Shown here: piece by piece, positions 7,790-15,664 of the stretch
How positions within the stretch are numbered: the first letter of the stretch is position 1
How the letters are laid out: each line of letters begins with the position of its first letter
Source: an uncultured Candidatus Saccharibacteria bacterium
Lineage (GTDB): Bacteria > Patescibacteriota > Saccharimonadia > Saccharimonadales > UBA4665
Direction: 5' to 3'
Length of the DNA: 37,736 nucleotides
Assembly (NCBI GenBank): GCA_937892705.1
Contig: CALBGR010000003.1
Coordinates: 1-37,736, forward strand
Program-made: the position numbers and the translations under genes
Notes under the pieces: model-generated
Database searches by the model: none
Told to the model about the DNA's origin: nothing
The model's input: only the letters and a program-made list of their open reading frames with translations

Positions 7790-8788
7790 TTACATTGGGT
7801 TTGGATGGTACCAATCCGGAGCTTTTTCCAAGAACTCCAATAACTGTGACTCTGTAAGCAAACCTTCTTGCGCTCCAGGTTTCTGGACAACATTCATAGA
7901 GTTAATTGGCGCCCACATAAGTGCTTCCTGTACACCTTTTCCGCGCATAATAGCCGCTGTAAATGTAGAAGCAAAGGCATCGCCCGCCCCCGTTCGCTCA
8001 TATGGAGGCGCAATATCAGGATAAATCGGCATAAAGAACCTGCCTTCAGGTGCTGACGCGTACGCACCGTTCGGGCCATCAGTAATACAAACAATTTCAG
8101 GGCCAAGCTCATGAAGTTTATTAAACAAATCGTGAATATCGTGAATATTCCCGCCACTTACTAAGGCCGCCTCTTCTTTATTGAGGACCAAAATACTAGC
8201 ATGCCTATATATACGGCTAAGACGTTCTGTGCCAGCATTCATCTGAAAAGTGCCCGGCTGAAAAGCAAGTTTTACCTCAGGATTTTCATCAAGCCAGTCT
8301 GCCAGTTCATCATGATACTGCAGGGCATTCTCGGCTACCGAACTAAAGTAAATCCACTTCGGCGCTTCATGTTTGCGCAGATTTGGCCATACATATTCGT
8401 ATTTTTCATGATTAATAAGAATCGTGCGCTCTTCCTTATACCAAAGGACATAATGATAATTTGTCTTTTTGCCTGGATTTACCCGAACGTAGCGTGTATC
8501 AACTTTTTTATCATGCAGAGATGCAATAATACCTCGGCCATATTTATCTTCACCGACATTAGTCACTAGTCCACAGGTGAGCCCAAGCCGCGTTAAACTT
8601 ACTGCAGCATTCGCAGCATTACCAACACCCTCAACGATAACCGCTTTTTCAAATGGTATTTTCGTGCCATATTCCATGGCTAGCGTTTTCACACCATGTT
8701 CATCAACATACGTGTGTGCCTTGTCGTCAAACAGTTTAATAAACGCGTCAGTTACTACATCCCCTACACTTAACACATCCAACTGCAT
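7790..8788 (-). CDS. PfkB-family carbohydrate kinase
   Basis: 332 aa ribokinase-fold kinase that phosphorylates a sugar or nucleoside with ATP. The substrate-side signature is GVGNAANAAVSLTRLG (55-70). The C-terminal PfkB signature is RTGAGDAFASTF (265-276), with the catalytic base Asp270 and the anion hole GAGD. The start has a good ribosome binding site (GAGGGTGGT before ATG). It is the last gene of a cluster with aldolase, transketolase, Rpe, RpiB and Gap, so a sugar-phosphate or pentose substrate is likely. Candidates are ribose, fructose 6-phosphate or sedoheptulose 7-phosphate; sequence alone does not decide. Confidence 0.88.
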   Translation of the reverse strand: MQLDVLSVGDVVTDAFIKLFDDKAHTYVDEHGVKTLAMEYGTKIPFEKAVIVEGVGNAANAAVSLTRLGLTCGLVTNVGEDKYGRGIIASLHDKKVDTRYVRVNPGKKTNYHYVLWYKEERTILINHEKYEYVWPNLRKHEAPKWIYFSSVAENALQYHDELADWLDENPEVKLAFQPGTFQMNAGTERLSRIYRHASILVLNKEEAALVSGGNIHDIHDLFNKLHELGPEIVCITDGPNGAYASAPEGRFFMPIYPDIAPPYERTGAGDAFASTFTAAIMRGKGVQEALMWAPINSMNVVQKPGAQEGLLTESQLLEFLEKAPDWYHPNPM

Positions 8789-8858
8789 ACCACCCTCTTT
8801 CGCCTTAAATCATTATTAAATGCTTATGTTTTCAACCAGTATGACACATTCCCAATTT

Positions 8859-9773
8859 TTAGTAAACTTTGGCCTTGCCACTTGATCCAAAAAGCTTAAT
8901 TTTAGACTCTACCACATCTTGCACAGCGCTAATAACTTCCGGCATAAGCTTCATAACAGCATATTCATTTGGATTTTCACGAAGCACCTTTTCAAGCGTC
9001 TGCCGAAACGCAATCCGCATATCAGAATTGATATTTATCTTACTAACACCAACTTGCGCCGCTTCTTCAAAGTAATGCCCTGGCGTACCACTACCACCAT
9101 GAAGACTAATTTGGCAATCGATCGCTTCTCTGATTCTACGCAACAAATCTATATCAAGCTGCTTTGGTACCGGATAGCTACCATGCAAATTGCCAATCGC
9201 GGCCGCAAATGTATCGATACCAGTTGCATCAACAAATTGCTTTGCACCTTCAGGTGTGCTAAACGTTTTTTTAATTTCCTCATAATCAATTGCTTCGGTG
9301 TGCACATTAGAACTGCCAGCGAAATAATGCGGCTCACTTTCTACCAAGGCGCCAGTGAATTTCGCATACTCTACAACCTCGCGCGTTTTATTGATAATTT
9401 CCTCATCTGTTGCATCATGATCAGCTTGAGAAATATCTATATGAATAAACTCGTAACCCGCATCAATCGCTGCTTTAGCCTTTTCCACCGTTGGCGCGTG
9501 ATCCAGGTTGATATATATTTCAATGCCGTATTCTTGTTTGTAATTGTCTACCAAGCAGCGCAAATTCTCCAGACCAATCGCTTGCACTTCGCCATCACTG
9601 ACTTCAACCAGCACTGGTGCATTCAGCTTATGGGCCGCTCGACAAATTGCAATAAGCGTTTCTTGATTGTCGATATTAAACGCACCAACTGCAAACCGCT
9701 GTTCTCGCGTCCGTTTCATCAAGTTCCGTGCATCTTCACAATTTTTCTTGATCTGCTTCAGGTTCAGGGACAC
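8859..9773 (-). CDS. fba: Class II fructose-bisphosphate aldolase family protein
   Basis: 304 aa. Zn-dependent aldol cleavage/condensation of fructose 1,6-bisphosphate with DHAP and G3P. Visible catalytic and metal residues are Asp91-His92 in INLDHAPT, His197 in AIGNLHGSY and His225 in SLHGGSGTP, followed by NINSDMR, the phosphate-binding region. The LDHAPT form differs slightly from the commoner LDHG, and tagatose-bisphosphate or sedoheptulose-bisphosphate specificity cannot be excluded. It starts with GTG, preceded by AAGGAG at a good distance. It lies 11 bases after the transketolase C-terminal gene and is followed by a PfkB kinase in the same operon. Confidence 0.92.
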   Translation of the reverse strand: MSLNLKQIKKNCEDARNLMKRTREQRFAVGAFNIDNQETLIAICRAAHKLNAPVLVEVSDGEVQAIGLENLRCLVDNYKQEYGIEIYINLDHAPTVEKAKAAIDAGYEFIHIDISQADHDATDEEIINKTREVVEYAKFTGALVESEPHYFAGSSNVHTEAIDYEEIKKTFSTPEGAKQFVDATGIDTFAAAIGNLHGSYPVPKQLDIDLLRRIREAIDCQISLHGGSGTPGHYFEEAAQVGVSKININSDMRIAFRQTLEKVLRENPNEYAVMKLMPEVISAVQDVVESKIKLFGSSGKAKVY

Positions 9774-9784
9774 GCTTAATCTCC

Positions 9785-10765
9785 TTATTTCTTTTTCTTA
9801 TCAAATACTTCGTGGGCAGCAAGCATAATGTTGTGATATGTCAGACCAAAGTGCTTTAAAAGTTCGTCAGGTTTACCTGACTCACCAAAACGATCTTTCA
9901 CACCAACACGCCTCAGCGGCATTGCCATCTCTTCTGCTAGTAATTCTGCTATCGCGCCGCCAAGTCCACCAGCGATCTGCGCTTCCTCGGCAGTAACCAC
10001 GCAACCCGTTTTCTTTACACTTTCTAAAATAGTCTTCCTATCTAGCGGCTTAATCGTCGGACAATGAATCACTTCTGCGTCTATACCATCTTTAAATAAT
10101 TTATCTGCCGCCACCAATGCCTGATAGGTCATCGTGCCAGTTGAAATAATTGTCACATCTGCGCCACGAGCATACACATATGCCTTACCGATTTCAAATG
10201 GTGTTTTATCTGTAGTAATAATTGGAGTCGCTTCACGTGCTAAGCGTAAATATCCTGGATGTTTATCTTTTGCCAACGCCAGCGTAGCCTTCTCGGCCTC
10301 TACACTATCGCCAGGCGCAATAACCACCATATTTGGAAGCACACGCATCAGTGCAATATCCTCAAGCATCTGATGGGTTGCGCCATCAGGTCCCACACTC
10401 ACACCAGCATGACTACCAACCACTTTTACCGGCCGATCGTTTAAACAGATAGTGGTACGAATTTGCTCCCAGTTTCGCCCAGGACTAAACGCCGCGTAAC
10501 TGCTCACAAATGGAATTTTACCCATAGCCGCTAGCCCCGAACCAACAGTCACTAGGTTCTGCTCAGCAACACCTATCTCTACAAAACGCTCAGGAAACTC
10601 ATTCTTAAACAAACTCATTTGGGTTGATTCAGTCAAATCAGCACAGGCGGCTACTACGTTTTTATTTTGCTTACCAGCTTCGAGCAACCCACGACCAAAC
10701 CCCTTACGGATTGGCTCACGTTCCACATCTTTTCTCAGATAGTCATTTAAATACATCTCACGCAT
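9785..10765 (-). CDS. Transketolase, C-terminal subunit
   Basis: 326 aa, carrying the pyrimidine-binding domain (about residues 15-180) and the C-terminal domain of transketolase. The catalytic Glu68 that activates thiamine diphosphate is in VEIGVAEQN; HAGVSVGPDGATHQ is also typical. It works with the separate N-terminal subunit encoded just upstream to move two-carbon units between sugar phosphates. Splitting transketolase into two genes is common in archaea, some Firmicutes and CPR bacteria. The start has a GGGAG site 6 bases upstream. DXP synthase or a pyruvate dehydrogenase beta subunit are less likely, given the Tkt-N neighbour. Confidence 0.93.
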   Translation of the reverse strand: MREMYLNDYLRKDVEREPIRKGFGRGLLEAGKQNKNVVAACADLTESTQMSLFKNEFPERFVEIGVAEQNLVTVGSGLAAMGKIPFVSSYAAFSPGRNWEQIRTTICLNDRPVKVVGSHAGVSVGPDGATHQMLEDIALMRVLPNMVVIAPGDSVEAEKATLALAKDKHPGYLRLAREATPIITTDKTPFEIGKAYVYARGADVTIISTGTMTYQALVAADKLFKDGIDAEVIHCPTIKPLDRKTILESVKKTGCVVTAEEAQIAGGLGGAIAELLAEEMAMPLRRVGVKDRFGESGKPDELLKHFGLTYHNIMLAAHEVFDKKKK

Positions 10766-10788
10766 ACTAAACTCCCAAATATAGTGAA

Positions 10789-10856
10789 TATTTTGTACTA
10801 AAGGCAGTTAAGCGAAGTGCAGGCCGAATGCCGAAACGCTGCCTTGAGTCAAAATA
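10789..10856. repeat. Long imperfect inverted repeat between the two transketolase genes
   Basis: TATTTTG (10789-10795) and AAGGCAG (10801-10807) on the left pair with CTGCCTT (10839-10845) and CAAAATA (10850-10856) on the right, with a short paired ACT between. The interior can form GGC-CGAAT-GCC and AGCG/CGCT pairings. It fills most of the 98-base gap within the operon. It could be an mRNA processing or attenuation element or an intergenic repeat; it shares AAGGCA and GCGAA words with the element at 17382-17504. Confidence 0.6.
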
Positions 10857-10863
10857 CGAACAA

Positions 10864-11721
10864 CTACTCATGTTCACTCCTAATCTTCCCTTGCAGCGTT
10901 CGCAGTTCTTTTAAGGCAATTTTTGCCTGCTCTTTGTTTGGCGGTGCACCATGCCAGTGAAAATCATATTCCATAAAATCAACGCCCTTACCAGGTATTG
11001 TATGCGCAATAATCATTACTGGCTTTTCTACGATAGCTCGCGCCATCGCACACGCATCAATCACTGCTTCAATGTTATGACCATCAATATCAATCACATG
11101 CCAGCCAAAACTTTCCCATTTACCTTTCAGGTCTTCAAGCGGCATCACCTCCTCGGTAGGACCATCAATTTGAATGTTATTTCGATCAATAATACCAATG
11201 ATATTATTAAGCTTTTCTTTGCCAGCAAGCATAGCGGCTTCCCAGACATTACCTTCGTTCAGCTCACCATCACCCATTACCACATACACCCAGCGATGCA
11301 TTTGCTTATTCATGCGCATTGCTAGCGCCATACCGCATGCCTGACTCAAACCACATCCAAGCGGCCCACTCGTAGTCTCAATACCTGGAAGCTTTGTTCT
11401 TTCGGGGTGTCCTTGCAAGCGAGAACCAAATTGCCGCAAAGTCATAAGCTCTTTACGATCAAAGTACCCAGCATGCGCCATCGTAGCATACTGCACCGGC
11501 ACTGTATGACCGTTACTGAGTACCAAAATGTCGCGTTCCTCCCAATCTGGATTTTTCGGATCGTGTTTTAAAATGTCAAAGTACAACGCCGTAAAGATGT
11601 CGGCGAGGCCCAGCGGCCCCGCAGAATGCCCGCTCCCAGCATGCTCAAGCATACGAATAATATCTTGACGAATAATATTCGCCTTTAATTCTAATTCAGG
11701 AATACTATAAGTATTTGCCAT
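10864..11721 (-). CDS. Transketolase, N-terminal subunit
   Basis: 285 aa, the thiamine-diphosphate (PP) domain. It shows GSGHSAGPLGLADIF (His32 region), LSNGHTVP, and the ThDP motif GDGELNEG (150-157) ending in the metal ligand Asn182 in DRNNIQIDG. Together with the adjacent C-terminal subunit it forms an active transketolase. An own promoter appears just upstream (TGG-TATAAT, 11 bases before the spacing region of the ATG). Transketolase may therefore be expressed partly independently of gap-rpiB-rpe. Confidence 0.94.
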   Translation of the reverse strand: MANTYSIPELELKANIIRQDIIRMLEHAGSGHSAGPLGLADIFTALYFDILKHDPKNPDWEERDILVLSNGHTVPVQYATMAHAGYFDRKELMTLRQFGSRLQGHPERTKLPGIETTSGPLGCGLSQACGMALAMRMNKQMHRWVYVVMGDGELNEGNVWEAAMLAGKEKLNNIIGIIDRNNIQIDGPTEEVMPLEDLKGKWESFGWHVIDIDGHNIEAVIDACAMARAIVEKPVMIIAHTIPGKGVDFMEYDFHWHGAPPNKEQAKIALKELRTLQGKIRSEHE

Positions 11722-11732
11722 TTCTGCTTATG

Positions 11733-11761
11733 ATTATACCAGTTTTTATTTTCTGTATCAG
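11733..11761 (-). promoter_or_regulatory. Internal promoter before the transketolase genes
   Basis: On minus, CTGATA (-35, 11761-11756), 17 bases, then TATAAT (11738-11733) with an upstream TGG extended element. The -10 ends 11 bases before the tktN ATG, giving a leader of only about 4 bases. The -35 overlaps the rpe stop codon. Confidence 0.6.
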
Positions 11762-12390
11762 CTTAATTGAGCTTTCAGCGTATCATAGGCTCGCTGCGCA
11801 TCTGGCGCTTTTTGGATATACCCGCCGCTTACTATCATCTCAACACCACCATCGGCCAAAGCTTTGATGTTTTCATCAGTCACACCGCCATCCCAACCGA
11901 TCTCGGCGCGCTTACTTAATGCTCTAATGTGTTTTGCTTTTTCCAGCAAGCCCAAATCTATCTGGCCGCCATAATGCCCGAGATCGCCCGAAAATATCAT
12001 CACATGATCTATCAAATCAATCGCAGGCTTGATTATGTCAACCGGTGTCTTCGGCAACAATGCTACCCCTGCTTGTATGCCATGGTAATGCAACTGCTTG
12101 GCAAGCGTTATAAAATCACCTTCCGCCTCTGCATGCATAATCACTAACTGCGGTCCGAGCGCTATAAGCGTATCAATAACTTCAATCGGCCGCCGATACA
12201 TGACATGGATATCAGCCTGTACACCACCCGGCCACCACACTTCACTCGCATCAATTGTTTTATTCGGAGCAAAAACTCCGTCCGCAATATCAATATGTAG
12301 CCGTGTCGCAAACGGTGCCACACGCTCTATTTGGCGCTTATATTCTTCGGAATAGGTTGCAAGTACCGACGGACATATACTTACTCTCAT
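11758..12390 (-). CDS. Ribulose-phosphate 3-epimerase family protein (divergent)
   Basis: 210 aa TIM barrel that interconverts ribulose 5-phosphate and xylulose 5-phosphate. Start ICPSVLATYSEEY, metal ligands His32 and Asp34 in LHIDIADGVFAPN, DIHVMYRRP (family DvHLMv..P) and the second catalytic Asp in WDGGVTDEN are visible. Two family motifs are altered: MDGxFVPN reads ADGVFAPN, and the loop normally NPGFGGQ reads SGDLGHYGGQ. The gene follows rpiB by 6 bases and precedes the transketolase pair, so the pentose-phosphate role is well supported. A related epimerase, such as allulose-6-phosphate epimerase, is possible. Confidence 0.82.
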   Translation of the reverse strand: MRVSICPSVLATYSEEYKRQIERVAPFATRLHIDIADGVFAPNKTIDASEVWWPGGVQADIHVMYRRPIEVIDTLIALGPQLVIMHAEAEGDFITLAKQLHYHGIQAGVALLPKTPVDIIKPAIDLIDHVMIFSGDLGHYGGQIDLGLLEKAKHIRALSKRAEIGWDGGVTDENIKALADGGVEMIVSGGYIQKAPDAQRAYDTLKAQLS

Positions 12391-12396
12391 GCCTGT

Positions 12397-12843
12397 CTAC
12401 CCTAACTCATCTAGTTGAGCAATCCTTCGCTTAAACCGAATCGCACCTGCAAATGGTGTCGTCAGCCATACATGCGTAATCGCCTTTGCTTTCTCTGGTG
12501 AAATTGCATGTGCCGGTAAACACAGCACATTACTATCACTGTCATTTCTTGCAGCTTTTGCCTCTCGGTTATCCCAGCACAAGCTTGCCCGAATACCCTT
12601 AAACCGGTTTGCCGCCATACACACACCCTGTCCGCTCCCGCAGATCAAAATACCTCTAGTGTCTTTTTCACTCGATCCTAATACCTCATGCGCTACGCGT
12701 GCAGCAGCAACTGGAAAATCATCATTTGGGTCAAGCTCTTTTGTGCCAACATCGACCACATCATAACCAGAACGTTTTAAATCATCTATAAGCACCTGCT
12801 TGAGTTCGTAACCGTTATGATCTCCGTCGATGTAAACCTTCAT
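12397..12843 (-). CDS. rpiB: Ribose-5-phosphate isomerase B (RpiB/LacAB family)
   Basis: 148 aa from the ATG at 12843, the normal RpiB length. It isomerises ribose 5-phosphate and ribulose 5-phosphate. It shows MKVYIDGDHNGYELK (family: ig.DHaG..lK), the catalytic Cys68 in ICGSGQGVCMAANR and the substrate loop with GIRASLCWD. An in-frame upstream start at 12906 would run back into gap; the ATG at 12843 has an AGGTGGG ribosome binding site 5 bases away and matches the family start. The gap stop lies 19 bases upstream, so they are co-transcribed. The related LacA/LacB galactose-6-phosphate isomerase is unlikely in this context. Confidence 0.92.
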   Translation of the reverse strand: MKVYIDGDHNGYELKQVLIDDLKRSGYDVVDVGTKELDPNDDFPVAAARVAHEVLGSSEKDTRGILICGSGQGVCMAANRFKGIRASLCWDNREAKAARNDSDSNVLCLPAHAISPEKAKAITHVWLTTPFAGAIRFKRRIAQLDELG

Positions 12844-12862
12844 TTGCCCACCTTTTTTCTGC

Positions 12863-13879
12863 TTACTTTTTATGCAGCAGCCGACCAGTATCCGCCACAA
12901 GTTCAATTAAGCGGTTACTGTAACCCCACTCATTGTCGTACCAAACCACCACCTTTGCTAAATTACCAGCTACAACCTTAGTCAGCAAGCCATCTACGAT
13001 ACCTGAGTGGCTGTTGCCGATAAAGTCACTACTTACCAGTGGTTCTTCGGTGTAATCAAGAATACCTTGGTAGTATGGTTCCTTTGAAGCTTTTTTGAGC
13101 GTTTCATTAATCTCTTCAGCAGTAACATTGCGCTTAAACAAAATTGTTACATCGCTTAGTGACACCACTGGAGTAGGCACCCGCACGCTCATGCCGTCAA
13201 ACTTATTCTGAAGCTGCGGCACAGTCAAAGTTACCGCAATTGCTGCACCCGTTGTGGTTGGCACTATATTCTCCGCCGCGTTACGACCTTCACGCAAATC
13301 TTTCGCCGGTGCATCCTGTAGCACCTGGCTGGCTGTATAGCTATGTACAGTGGTCAGCATAGCCTTTTCAATGCCAAACGCCTCATCTAAAATCGCCATT
13401 ACCGCTGCAACAGAATTGGTAGTACAGCTTGCATTACTAATAACTTCTGTGGCATTCTCAAGTTTTTCTTCGTTTGCGCCAAGCACAATAGTATCAACGC
13501 CCTCACTTTTAGTCGGGCCAGAGATCACGACACGCTTTGCGCCAGCCTTTAGATGCAGCTCGGCGTCTTCCTTCTTCGTAAAACGGCCTGTTGACTCTAT
13601 GACAACATCAATATTCAACTCACCCCATGGCAACGCGGCGGGATCTTTTTCAGAAGTAACCTTAATTTTGTGGCCGTTGACTATAATTTCGCCTTCGCCA
13701 GCAGCTACATCATAATGATACGTGCCATAATTACTATCGTGTTTGAGCAAGTACGCCAGTGTTTTTGTATCTGCTAGGTCGTTAATTGCAACAATCTCTA
13801 GATCACTTCTTTCAAATGCAACCTTAAACGCGCTTCGTCCTATTCGGCCAAAGCCATTAATTGCCACCCTCGTTTTCAT
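12863..13879 (-). CDS. gap: Glyceraldehyde-3-phosphate dehydrogenase (type I)
   Basis: 338 aa, full length. It oxidises glyceraldehyde 3-phosphate with phosphate and NAD+ to 1,3-bisphosphoglycerate. The NAD fold starts INGFGRIGRSAFK (8-19), Asp34 in INDLAD suits NAD, the catalytic Cys152 is in SNASCTTN and the C-terminal VVWYDNEWGYSNR is the family end motif. A strong AGAGGAG site precedes the ATG. It leads the sugar-phosphate gene run gap-rpiB-rpe-tktN-tktC-fba-pfkB; the 65-base gap upstream (13880-13944) holds a TATACT and probably the promoter. Confidence 0.97.
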   Translation of the reverse strand: MKTRVAINGFGRIGRSAFKVAFERSDLEIVAINDLADTKTLAYLLKHDSNYGTYHYDVAAGEGEIIVNGHKIKVTSEKDPAALPWGELNIDVVIESTGRFTKKEDAELHLKAGAKRVVISGPTKSEGVDTIVLGANEEKLENATEVISNASCTTNSVAAVMAILDEAFGIEKAMLTTVHSYTASQVLQDAPAKDLREGRNAAENIVPTTTGAAIAVTLTVPQLQNKFDGMSVRVPTPVVSLSDVTILFKRNVTAEEINETLKKASKEPYYQGILDYTEEPLVSSDFIGNSHSGIVDGLLTKVVAGNLAKVVVWYDNEWGYSNRLIELVADTGRLLHKK

Positions 13880-13944
13880 GCATCATCTCCTCTTATATGC
13901 TTTTGCTTAATTTTATTGTAAAAGCACAAGGAGTATACTGCAAG

Positions 13945-14379
13945 CTATTGACCATAAAATATTTTGTTTTTGAGCCCAAATCGAATACCAATTGCCCACG
14001 AGATTGTTTCGAATCGGTTCACCACATCTTCAATACTCATCCACTCGTAAGCACTATGCTCAAAGCTGAGCTTGATATCAGGACTCTTTACTTCTGTGGC
14101 GCACAAAAACCGAAGCACTACCAGATCATCGGAATCGTCCGCGTGCGTGTATATAATTTGCAGATCTGACGGCGCAATCGAAATACCAGTTTCTTCCAAA
14201 ATTTCCCGACTAGCACCAGCCAGCACGTCTTCCCCTGGATCAATATTGCCACCTGGAAAATCCAAGCCACCCGGCCGCCTTACATCTGTATCACTTCTTG
14301 TGAGAACCAGAATTTGACCGGATTCATTAAAGATGGCTGTTTTAGCAACAAGCTTAACGGCATTATCCTTGATTACCAT
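13945..14379 (-). CDS. Nudix hydrolase
   Basis: About 144 aa from the ATG at 14379; a TTG at 14400 would add seven residues. The Nudix box is exact: G-x5-E-x7-REUxEExGU seen as GNIDPGEDVLAGASREILEETGI-like spacing (positions near 46-68). The preceding VLTRSDTDVRRPGGLDFPGG resembles nucleotide-pyrophosphatase members that clean up modified or excess nucleotides. The substrate is unknown. It overlaps the end of ppa by 17 bases, so the pyrophosphatase and the Nudix enzyme are probably co-translated, which makes sense if the Nudix reaction releases pyrophosphate. Confidence 0.88.
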   Translation of the reverse strand: MVIKDNAVKLVAKTAIFNESGQILVLTRSDTDVRRPGGLDFPGGNIDPGEDVLAGASREILEETGISIAPSDLQIIYTHADDSDDLVVLRFLCATEVKSPDIKLSFEHSAYEWMSIEDVVNRFETISWAIGIRFGLKNKIFYGQ

Positions 14380-14896
14380 ATCGTTCAATTGATTCTGCAA
14401 TTACCGCCTTTGCCGCCTCAATATCACCCCATCCAAGCACTTTGGTAGTGCCTGGCTTTTTGAGATCCTTGTAATGAGTAAAGTGATGCTCAATTTGCTG
14501 CCTCCAGCGCTCACCTAAATCATCTAGTGAATTAATAGCGTTACCCGTATTACGATCATCGGCCGGCACCACTACAATCTTGTGGTCTGCCTCACCATCA
14601 TCTTCAAAATTCAATACACCAATAATCTTCGCTTCAAACCATACGCCAGTTGGAATTGGCTCAGCGCATACCACGAGTGTGTCAAGCTCATCGCCGTCTT
14701 CGTCTAATGTCTGCGGAATAAAACCATAGTTTACTGGCTTTGCAAAAATCTGTGGCTCTACACGATCGAGCATAAATGCCGCATTTTTGCGATCCCATTC
14801 AATCTTCAATATCGAACCTTGTGGAATTTCCACAACCGTATTAATAACACCATTTTGGTAATCACCTGGTGTTAACACTTTGTTAAAGTCTGCCAT
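14363..14896 (-). CDS. ppa: Inorganic pyrophosphatase, family I
   Basis: 177 aa from the ATG at 14896, typical for bacterial soluble Ppa. It hydrolyses pyrophosphate to phosphate and drives biosynthesis. It shows VVEIPQGSILKIEWD (family E.p.gs..KyE.d) and NYGFIPQTLDEDGDELD, containing the signature DxDxxD with its Mg-binding aspartates. Two ATGs lie six bases apart; the second is 9 bases from an AGGAG site and is preferred, the first (14902) being only 3 bases away. It is divergent from the phosphodiesterase gene, with about 50 bases between starts. Confidence 0.96.
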   Translation of the reverse strand: MADFNKVLTPGDYQNGVINTVVEIPQGSILKIEWDRKNAAFMLDRVEPQIFAKPVNYGFIPQTLDEDGDELDTLVVCAEPIPTGVWFEAKIIGVLNFEDDGEADHKIVVVPADDRNTGNAINSLDDLGERWRQQIEHHFTHYKDLKKPGTTKVLGWGDIEAAKAVIAESIERYGNQG

Positions 14897-14947
14897 ATGC
14901 ATACACTCCTTTTATCTCTGTTTTCTACTAAAGATATTGTACACTAT

Positions 14948-15664
14948 ATGCAAGATATGAAAATTATTGCTCATCGCGGGGCGTCAGGCCTTGCACTCGA
15001 AAACACCATTGAATCTATAAAAGCGGCACTAGACCTACATGTCGAAGGCATAGAGATTGATGTCCGCCGCACCAAAGACGGCAAATTGGTGGTCATTCAC
15101 GACAATCATACCGACCGCGTATCACACCAAAAAGCCAATATTCACCATCTTACCCTAAAAGAAACACAAAAAATCCGACTCTATAATGGACAACGAATCC
15201 CCACGCTCGAAGAAGTCTTAAAGCTCACAAACAACAAAAAACATATTGTCATAGATATTAAGGATAGAAACGTCAGTGATGAACTGATACGTTTATTAAA
15301 AAAATACCCCCATGACGACATGAGCTTTACCGGTCTGCAACATGCTGAAATGAAGAAAGCATTCCAGGCTTTACCGCATATCCCGTTCTACGTTCAGGAA
15401 CATTTTAGCCCGTTTGAAGTTATCCAAACCGCACGTCGCACAGGTGCTGCTGGCATTAGTTTAAACAAATGGCTCATGAACCCGCTCACGTACTATCTAG
15501 CAAGACGGCACAACCTTAAAATTCGTCTCTATACTGTAAATCATCCATTTATGGTACGTTTTATGAAGTTGCTATATCCAGGGATAGAGATTTTCACCAA
15601 CCATCCGCACAAATATGTTCGATCACGACACGCAATAACTAAGCGAAAGGCCAAGACAGCATGA
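14948..15664 (+). CDS. Glycerophosphodiester phosphodiesterase family protein
   Basis: About 238 aa GDPD-type TIM barrel that cleaves glycerophosphodiesters to glycerol 3-phosphate and an alcohol. It shows IIAHRGASGLALENTIES (catalytic His and Glu), IEIDVRRTKDGKLVVIHD (metal Glu/Asp and catalytic His) and, at the end, RLYTVNHPFMVRFM and the NHPHK motif. No signal peptide is present, so it is cytoplasmic or membrane-peripheral. Start: an open frame reaches 14897, but a TACACT -10 at 14940-14945 makes the ATG at 14948 or, better, 14957 (MKIIAHRG) likely. It overlaps the next gene as ATGA. Confidence 0.9.
   Translation: MQDMKIIAHRGASGLALENTIESIKAALDLHVEGIEIDVRRTKDGKLVVIHDNHTDRVSHQKANIHHLTLKETQKIRLYNGQRIPTLEEVLKLTNNKKHIVIDIKDRNVSDELIRLLKKYPHDDMSFTGLQHAEMKKAFQALPHIPFYVQEHFSPFEVIQTARRTGAAGISLNKWLMNPLTYYLARRHNLKIRLYTVNHPFMVRFMKLLYPGIEIFTNHPHKYVRSRHAITKRKAKTA

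Noticed and set aside
8919..9779. 286-codon open frame on plus opposite the aldolase gene
   Set aside because: It is the antisense shadow of fba, with odd composition (rich in Cys, Phe, Ile, His), no ribosome site and no family resemblance.
12844..12906. N-terminal extension of RpiB
   Set aside because: The open frame upstream overlaps gap, has no ribosome site and is not part of the family; the ATG at 12843 has both.
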